Of a stretch of DNA of 19,021 bases, positions 15,311 to 19,021 are shown piece by piece. The notes under the pieces were generated by a model, which saw only the letters and a program-made list of their open reading frames with translations, was not told the DNA's origin and made no database searches. The DNA is from Sphingobacteriales bacterium (GTDB taxonomy: Bacteria; Bacteroidota; Bacteroidia; Chitinophagales; Chitinophagaceae). Position 1 is the first letter of the stretch. Each line of letters opens with the position of its first letter. Where the stretch lies: assembly GCA_024640385.1 (NCBI GenBank), contig JAHEFC010000018.1, positions 1 through 19,021 of the forward strand, in the 5' to 3' direction. Made by a program: the position numbers and the translations under genes.

Positions 15311-16306
15311 TTATTGATAATATTTAATCCTGATCGTTACTTTTTTTTCTATCAATGAAGTTCCAGTAAAAAGATTGGTGAAGACCTGCAATCTAGATTC
15401 ACAGTTCCCAATGGAATAATAGAAAACATCTGCATAATCAAAAGGATCGTTATCTATTTGAATCCAGTCCTGACCCTCATTTTTGATCCAGACTTCAGTT
15501 TTACGCAAAGAGTTATAATAGAAAAGATCCGGGCGTTCTGGTGCCAGGGCAACAACATTACCGGTAATATCATCTTTCTGCCACCTGGTTTCAAAAAAGT
15601 ATTCTTTTCCAATTAGGGTATCATTTATCACGCGCAGGGAAGCAGTGTCAGATGATTTCAATCCTTTTCTTTCAACATCAATCTTAAAAAGGTATATTCC
15701 TAATGATAGGTTTTCTGCCTTTACTCCTGTAACACCTGCGCTGTCGTTTACAATATAGAAGTTAGCTTGGGATGGGCCTGATATTTGAGATACACTTACT
15801 CCTTCCGACAATTTGTACCTGGTGTTGTTATTATTTTCCACATAGGCGGAAGCAGTAAGAAAGATATCTGTATTCGGACTGGCTAAGGTTCTTGTTTGAC
15901 ACAAAAAGGCCACTACCGGAGATTTGCCGATTGCGAAATCATCGATCACTGCCACCTTTACTGTATCCATTGAGACCAGTCCTTCCGGATCGGATACTTT
16001 GAGCTCGAATTGATATATCCCTTCTTTCATATATTTAACATCGACTCCCAGGAGATTATTATAATATCTCATGGAGACATCTGCCCCGTTTATTTTTCGC
16101 CAAACAAAGGTGCTTATTGTTGATTCGGGATCATATGAACCACTGCCATCCAGGATGGTTTCGGTTTCGGGGATGTAAATAGTTTTGTCTGCGCCCGCTT
16201 TGGCAACCGGAGGTTTGTTGGATGGTGTTTGAAGCGTTTCATCTTTCTTGCAAGAAGCCATAAGCGATACAATCAAGATCAGGATTTTTAGTGTTATTCT
16301 TACCAT
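15311..16306 (-). CDS. PKD-domain lipoprotein of unknown function
   Basis: The 331-aa protein starts with a lipoprotein signal (MVRITLKILILIVSLMASC, lipobox Cys at 19) followed by KKDE, typical for lipidation and possible surface export in Bacteroidota. Residues about 31-122 form a PKD/Ig-like domain: PPVAKAGADKT, LDGSGSYDPES, FVWRKING, YQFELKVSDPEGLVSMDTVKV. A second, weaker Ig-like unit follows at about 128-235, then a C-terminal region of about 90 residues with aromatic and charged strands. Such lipoproteins often act in adhesion or glycan binding, but no binding site is recognisable. ATG 16306 was chosen over one 20 codons upstream because the earlier start would place a basic stretch before the signal peptide. 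The spacer upstream carries palindromic elements that may regulate it. Confidence 0.75.
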   Translation of the reverse strand: MVRITLKILILIVSLMASCKKDETLQTPSNKPPVAKAGADKTIYIPETETILDGSGSYDPESTISTFVWRKINGADVSMRYYNNLLGVDVKYMKEGIYQFELKVSDPEGLVSMDTVKVAVIDDFAIGKSPVVAFLCQTRTLASPNTDIFLTASAYVENNNNTRYKLSEGVSVSQISGPSQANFYIVNDSAGVTGVKAENLSLGIYLFKIDVERKGLKSSDTASLRVINDTLIGKEYFFETRWQKDDITGNVVALAPERPDLFYYNSLRKTEVWIKNEGQDWIQIDNDPFDYADVFYYSIGNCESRLQVFTNLFTGTSLIEKKVTIRIKYYQ

Positions 16307-16567
16307 AGGACCTTTTTTTTGGCAACTGCTCTTGCTTCTTCTGTGTTTTGAAAAACGAATCCGCATATCAGGGCGCTTCGGTGTCAGTTCCGAAGTATTG
16401 ATTCTTGTTTTCTAGAGGTGGGTTATAACCTACACAGAAAATGGAATATTAGTTGGGAGGGTATATCTATAGTAAGGTAGACTTAATAACAGGCATATCC
16501 TATTGTTATTAATATTAGTAATAACAATGTGCCCTAGGTGGTCTGTTTGCTGAGCGTAGTCCTTGAA
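16307..16567. other. 261-nt non-coding spacer with palindromes
   Basis: No credible gene is present on either strand in this stretch between two minus-strand genes. It is AT-rich. It contains the 10-bp palindrome GGTTATAACC at 16421-16430 (arms extend imperfectly to 16418-16433) and a set of alternating AT-rich repeats at 16483-16528, described separately. It should hold the promoter of the PKD lipoprotein gene, but I could not pick out a clear -7/-33 pair. Confidence 0.6.
16483..16528. repeat. Three alternating TAATAACA repeats able to form two competing hairpins
   Basis: TTAATAACA (16483-16491) is inverted as TGTTATTAA (16504-16512) and then appears again directly as TAATAACA (16519-16526). 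The middle copy can pair with the left one (9 bp, 12-nt loop) or with the right one in a perfect 10-bp stem, ATTGTTATTA/TAATAACAAT (16502-16511 and 16519-16528, 7-nt loop). It lies 40 nt past the stop of the small CxxC protein gene. It could be a weak T-tract-less terminator, a processing site or a protein-binding cluster. Confidence 0.5.
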
Positions 16568-16870
16568 TTAACCGAACGACAGTTTCTTTACCATTTCATC
16601 CATCAAAGGCTCGCTATAGATCCCATAGGCATTCACAAGTACGCCTTTCAGATCATGTTTGGAAGATGAGATGGCATAAAGAATGGATTCATCATCCGGA
16701 TTAGTGGCTCCTTCGAAACGAAAAGTTTTTTCTATATGGAATTCATCAGGTGAAAGACTGTATTGTCCGTTCCTGCATTCAATACAGTTCTGTTGCAGGT
16801 TGAAGTCTTCCGTATAGCCCTGGGAGCGCAATGCTGTGATTGCTTCGCTCAGTGTATCATAGCTTTCCAT
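16568..16870 (-). CDS. Small conserved Bacteroidota protein with a CxxC pair, unknown function
   Basis: The 100-aa product has no signal peptide or membrane segment, so it is presumably cytoplasmic. It begins MESYDTLSEAITALRSQGY and carries C29-x-x-C32. It ends with a conserved-looking DDESILYAISSSKHDLKGVLVNAYGIY. From memory, very similar 95-110-aa proteins occur widely in Bacteroidota. Some are labelled phosphoribosylpyrophosphate synthetase by automated transfer, yet none of the PRPP synthase signature (nucleotide flap, PP loop) can fit here. The two cysteines alone could bind a metal only as part of a dimer. It is transcribed divergently from the secreted repeat protein, with only 57 nt between the starts. 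Confidence 0.75.
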   Translation of the reverse strand: MESYDTLSEAITALRSQGYTEDFNLQQNCIECRNGQYSLSPDEFHIEKTFRFEGATNPDDESILYAISSSKHDLKGVLVNAYGIYSEPLMDEMVKKLSFG

Positions 16871-16927
16871 CTGTTCTGGTTTTGAATTTTAAAGTTAGTT
16901 AACAAATGATTGCTTAACTTATAATTC

Positions 16928-17785
16928 ATGTTTACTAAGATGGTCATAGCGGTTGCCCTGCTTACATCGGTAATTTATCCCGGTGTATCCCCCGATCCAT
17001 CTAAAGTATTTATTGCCAGTACTCCAGGTGATGAACCCGTCAAGGCGGTCCTATCCATACCAGCAAATACAAAAGTTGATTTTATCAGGTGGAACCTTGT
17101 ATTAAAAGGAACCGGAACTTTTGATCTGAACATTTCTTTCGGTGAGGGCAAACCCAATACACTTGGATTTATAGGGGGCGGACAACAGTTATCTTATCAG
17201 GGAGACTACACTATCACCCAAAACATATATCACCTGAAATCGAAGGGGTTCAAGGGTGAATTGTTACTTACGAAGGTCAATGATAACGTTTTTCACATCC
17301 TGACACCGGATCAACAATTGATGGTGGGCAATGGAGGCTGGAGTTATACTTTGAACGCACAGAACCCAGTTCACCATGCTGCAGTATTAAGTTCTTACAA
17401 ACTATCATTTACAGATACGGCAAGGCAATGGGTTTTTGACGGCAGAACCCCATGTACCGAGTTTGCGAAAGACCATAGTATTACTGTTGATCCAGCCTGT
17501 ATTAAATTTAAATGGCGGATCATACTAAACCGCGATCCCCTAACCCTGCAGCCCACAACCTATTCCGCCCGGAGGATCGTTTATGATGTTACCGATGTGA
17601 GTGGAAAATGGTCTATTAAGAAAACGGATTCCCAGGCATGGATCATTCAGCTCAACCCCGATGATCCTGAAAGGTCGATCTCACTGCTGCGGTTGGACGA
17701 GAACATCCTTTATTTTCTGGGCAAAGACGGCCAGCCCTACACGGGAAATGCAGATTTCAGTTTTGTGCTGAACCGAAAATTGTAA
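16928..17785 (+). CDS. Secreted two-repeat protein of unknown function
   Basis: The 285-aa product has an N-terminal signal peptide (about 1-20, hydrophobic MVIAVALLTSVIYPGV). It appears to be an internal duplication of a beta-rich module. Repeat one spans about 45-142, with FIRWNLVLKGT at its start and MVGNGGWSYTLN at its end. Repeat two spans about 190-284, with IKFKWRIILNRDP, SLLRLDENILYFLGKDG and TGNADFSFVLNR. The modules are joined by FDGRTPCTEFAK. The closing motif resembles the ends of NlpE-like lipocalin-type barrels, and I recall the pattern in hypothetical Chitinophagaceae proteins, but no function is known. There is no lipobox, so it should be periplasmic or secreted. The next gene, a metallophosphoesterase, starts 24 nt after its stop and may share the transcript. 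Confidence 0.72.
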   Translation: MFTKMVIAVALLTSVIYPGVSPDPSKVFIASTPGDEPVKAVLSIPANTKVDFIRWNLVLKGTGTFDLNISFGEGKPNTLGFIGGGQQLSYQGDYTITQNIYHLKSKGFKGELLLTKVNDNVFHILTPDQQLMVGNGGWSYTLNAQNPVHHAAVLSSYKLSFTDTARQWVFDGRTPCTEFAKDHSITVDPACIKFKWRIILNRDPLTLQPTTYSARRIVYDVTDVSGKWSIKKTDSQAWIIQLNPDDPERSISLLRLDENILYFLGKDGQPYTGNADFSFVLNRKL

Positions 17786-17791
17786 CTTTTG
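17761..17791 (+). promoter_or_regulatory. Possible internal promoter for the metallophosphoesterase gene
   Basis: TTTTG at 17761-17765 is followed 17 nt later by TAACTTTTG (17783-17791), a near match to the Bacteroidota -33/-7 arrangement with one extra T in the -7 box. It overlaps the stop codon of the secreted repeat protein. A clear Shine-Dalgarno AGGAG (17799-17803) lies 6 nt before the ATG at 17810, unusually good for this genome. The resulting leader would be only about 13 nt. Confidence 0.3.
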
Positions 17792-17809
17792 CCGAAATAG
17801 GAGATCGAC

Positions 17810-18778
17810 ATGAAAAGGCGGGATTTCGTAAAAGGAATATCTGTTGCCGCAGCCGGTTCGGTATTTACGAGAAGCTTTGCATTCACACCATTTTTAACCG
17901 GCAAAAACAAGACCCTGACCATTGGTTGGATCACCGATGTGCATCATGGTTATTGTGCAGATGCGGGAAGCAGACTGGAAGCTTTTATCGCGAGAGCCAA
18001 TCAGAGAAAGCCAGACTTTATTTTACAGGGCGGAGATTTTTGTCATCCTACTACCGAGGCCAGGTCTTTCATGAATATATGGGAAAAGTTTTCCGGTCCG
18101 AAGTATCATGTGCTTGGCAATCACGATATGGACAAGGGCAATAAAAAACAGATCATGGAACTCTGGGGGATGGAGAAGCCATATTATTCATTTGACCAGG
18201 GAGAGTTTCATTTTGTGGTGATGGACTGTAATCATATTCTTACAGACGGGAAATACATTGATTATGCAAATGCAAACTTTTACATTGAGAATCCCCGACG
18301 CGACCTTGTCAATCCAGAACAGATCGAATGGCTGAAGGAAGATCTGCTAAAAATGAGAATGCCTACCATCATCATTTCCCATCAATCTTTTGATGATATC
18401 TGGACAGGATATACTGTGCCCAACAAACTGGACGTCAGAAAGGTGATCGACGATGCGAATTCCGGTTCAAAGCATCCAAAAGTGATCGCCTGTTTCTGTG
18501 GGCACCATCACCTTGACAATCATATGGTGATCAACGGGGTTCAATATTTTCATATCAATAGTTCATCTTATTATTATGTGGGCGAGGGCTTTGGTTCGGA
18601 CGGTGCCAAGGCCATGTATGCCGATCCTCTTTACTGCTTCGTAACGCTGGACCCTGCGGGTAGGATCAGCATAGAAGGACGCAGCAGTCATTTTGTTTCC
18701 CCTACGCCTGCTGAAAAAGGCTACGCCCATGCGGCCAGGCTAAGTGCTTCCATAAGCGACAGGCGGATCAGGGTATAA
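17810..18778 (+). CDS. Exported (twin-arginine) calcineurin-like metallophosphoesterase
   Basis: The 322-aa product starts MKRRDFVKGISVAAAG, a twin-arginine signal, so it is folded and metallated in the cytoplasm before export. The metallophosphoesterase metal site is complete: D43 and H45 (ITDVHHG), D76 (GGDF), N104-H105-D106 (GNHD), H191 (SHQ), and H232/H234 (GHHH). This predicts a dinuclear-metal phosphohydrolase of the calcineurin-like fold, with phosphomonoesters or phosphodiesters as substrate. The C-terminal strand-rich part (about 235-315) is the normal end of the fold. The substrate cannot be deduced; the secreted repeat protein upstream is the only plausible partner. It ends directly against the stop codon of the convergent glycosidase-like gene, with no intergenic base. 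Confidence 0.88.
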   Translation: MKRRDFVKGISVAAAGSVFTRSFAFTPFLTGKNKTLTIGWITDVHHGYCADAGSRLEAFIARANQRKPDFILQGGDFCHPTTEARSFMNIWEKFSGPKYHVLGNHDMDKGNKKQIMELWGMEKPYYSFDQGEFHFVVMDCNHILTDGKYIDYANANFYIENPRRDLVNPEQIEWLKEDLLKMRMPTIIISHQSFDDIWTGYTVPNKLDVRKVIDDANSGSKHPKVIACFCGHHHLDNHMVINGVQYFHINSSSYYYVGEGFGSDGAKAMYADPLYCFVTLDPAGRISIEGRSSHFVSPTPAEKGYAHAARLSASISDRRIRV

Positions 18779-19021
18779 CTATCTTACCACCACTTCATCT
18801 GCAAATATCCAAGCTCCTGTTCCGGCAGCATGATGCCAGTAGGGGGGAGTATTCATATTGTGGGCAACGATACGTATATAGCGGGCCTGCAGTGTTTGGG
18901 GCGAAGTAGCGAAATTATAGATATCGTTGATCTTGCTTTGTTGTGTTAGTGGGTAGGGATTTTCAATGGTTTCCACCGGGAAAAAATTTCTGCCATCAAG
19001 CGAGGTTTCAAATGCCACCCT
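18779..19021 (-). CDS. C-terminal end of a probable GH20 beta-N-acetylhexosaminidase (partial)
   Basis: About 80 residues are visible, open to the window edge, with the TAG at 18781-18779. The sequence FETSLDGRNFF, LQARYIRIVAHNM, PPYWHHAAGTGAWIFADEVVV matches the beta-sandwich (F5/8C or Fn3-like) tail that closes many Bacteroidota GH20 hexosaminidases, where the pattern is usually RYIRVKAKN...WHPGAGGKAWLFVDEI. Such enzymes cleave terminal N-acetylhexosamines from glycans in the periplasm. The catalytic domain lies outside the window, so another glycosidase with the same tail remains possible. Confidence 0.6.
   Translation of the reverse strand, partial: RVAFETSLDGRNFFPVETIENPYPLTQQSKINDIYNFATSPQTLQARYIRIVAHNMNTPPYWHHAAGTGAWIFADEVVVR

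Noticed and set aside
1..19021. Mobile element, prophage, CRISPR, tRNA or rRNA
   Set aside because: No transposase, integrase, terminal repeats, regularly spaced repeats, cloverleaf or rRNA-like stretch was seen. The island has no visible mobility genes, though borders outside the window cannot be judged.

Overview
The window comes from a Bacteroidota chromosome, most likely a Chitinophagaceae-like soil or environmental bacterium. The indications are a type IX secretion (T9SS) PorP/SprF-family protein placed after the tail of a T9SS cargo gene, TAnnTTTG-type promoter candidates, AT-rich leaders with few Shine-Dalgarno sites, and several families common in this phylum (DUF1624 membrane acyltransferase-like protein, BD-FAE-like esterase, PKD lipoprotein, GH20-like C-terminus). 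Taxonomy is inferred from protein style only.

Layout. (1) 1-1063: the last codons of a probable T9SS cargo/adhesin, a PorP/SprF-family outer-membrane protein, and a strong intrinsic terminator that isolates this pair. (2) 1113-12140: the centrepiece, a tightly packed four-gene operon. It holds a class III adenylate cyclase fused to TIR and TIR-like domains (698 aa); two giant paralogous nSTAND1-type NTPases (1350 and 1349 aa), each with a single transmembrane helix and a divergent helical-repeat C-terminus; and a seven-helix membrane protein. The last three genes are translationally coupled through overlaps of 14 nt and 1 nt. (3) 12163-13393: a DUF1624/HGSNAT-like membrane protein with its own promoter candidate and probably a TTG start. 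(4) 15252-13394 on the minus strand: two overlapping alpha/beta-hydrolase genes behind a palindrome that touches the first start codon. (5) 16870-15311 on the minus strand: a small conserved CxxC protein and a PKD-type lipoprotein, separated by a 261-nt spacer with palindromes and alternating AT-rich repeats. (6) 16928-18778 on the plus strand: a secreted two-repeat protein and a twin-arginine metallophosphoesterase, converging with the C-terminus of a probable GH20 hexosaminidase that runs off the end.

How the operon may work (inference). Neither STAND protein carries an N-terminal effector; both begin directly at the NTPase. The partner gene supplies effector-type domains (TIR) joined to an intact cyclase. 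The predicted single helix after the STAND module would place the variable C-terminal repeats outside the cytoplasmic membrane. The simplest model is an envelope-stimulus sensor made of two paralogous STAND NTPases that signals in trans to a cAMP-making, possibly NAD-cleaving, TIR-cyclase, with the seven-helix protein as a membrane accessory. It resembles STAND/TIR conflict or programmed-cell-death systems with the effector split off, but the sequence does not prove a defence role. No transposase, integrase, tRNA, rRNA or CRISPR array was seen.
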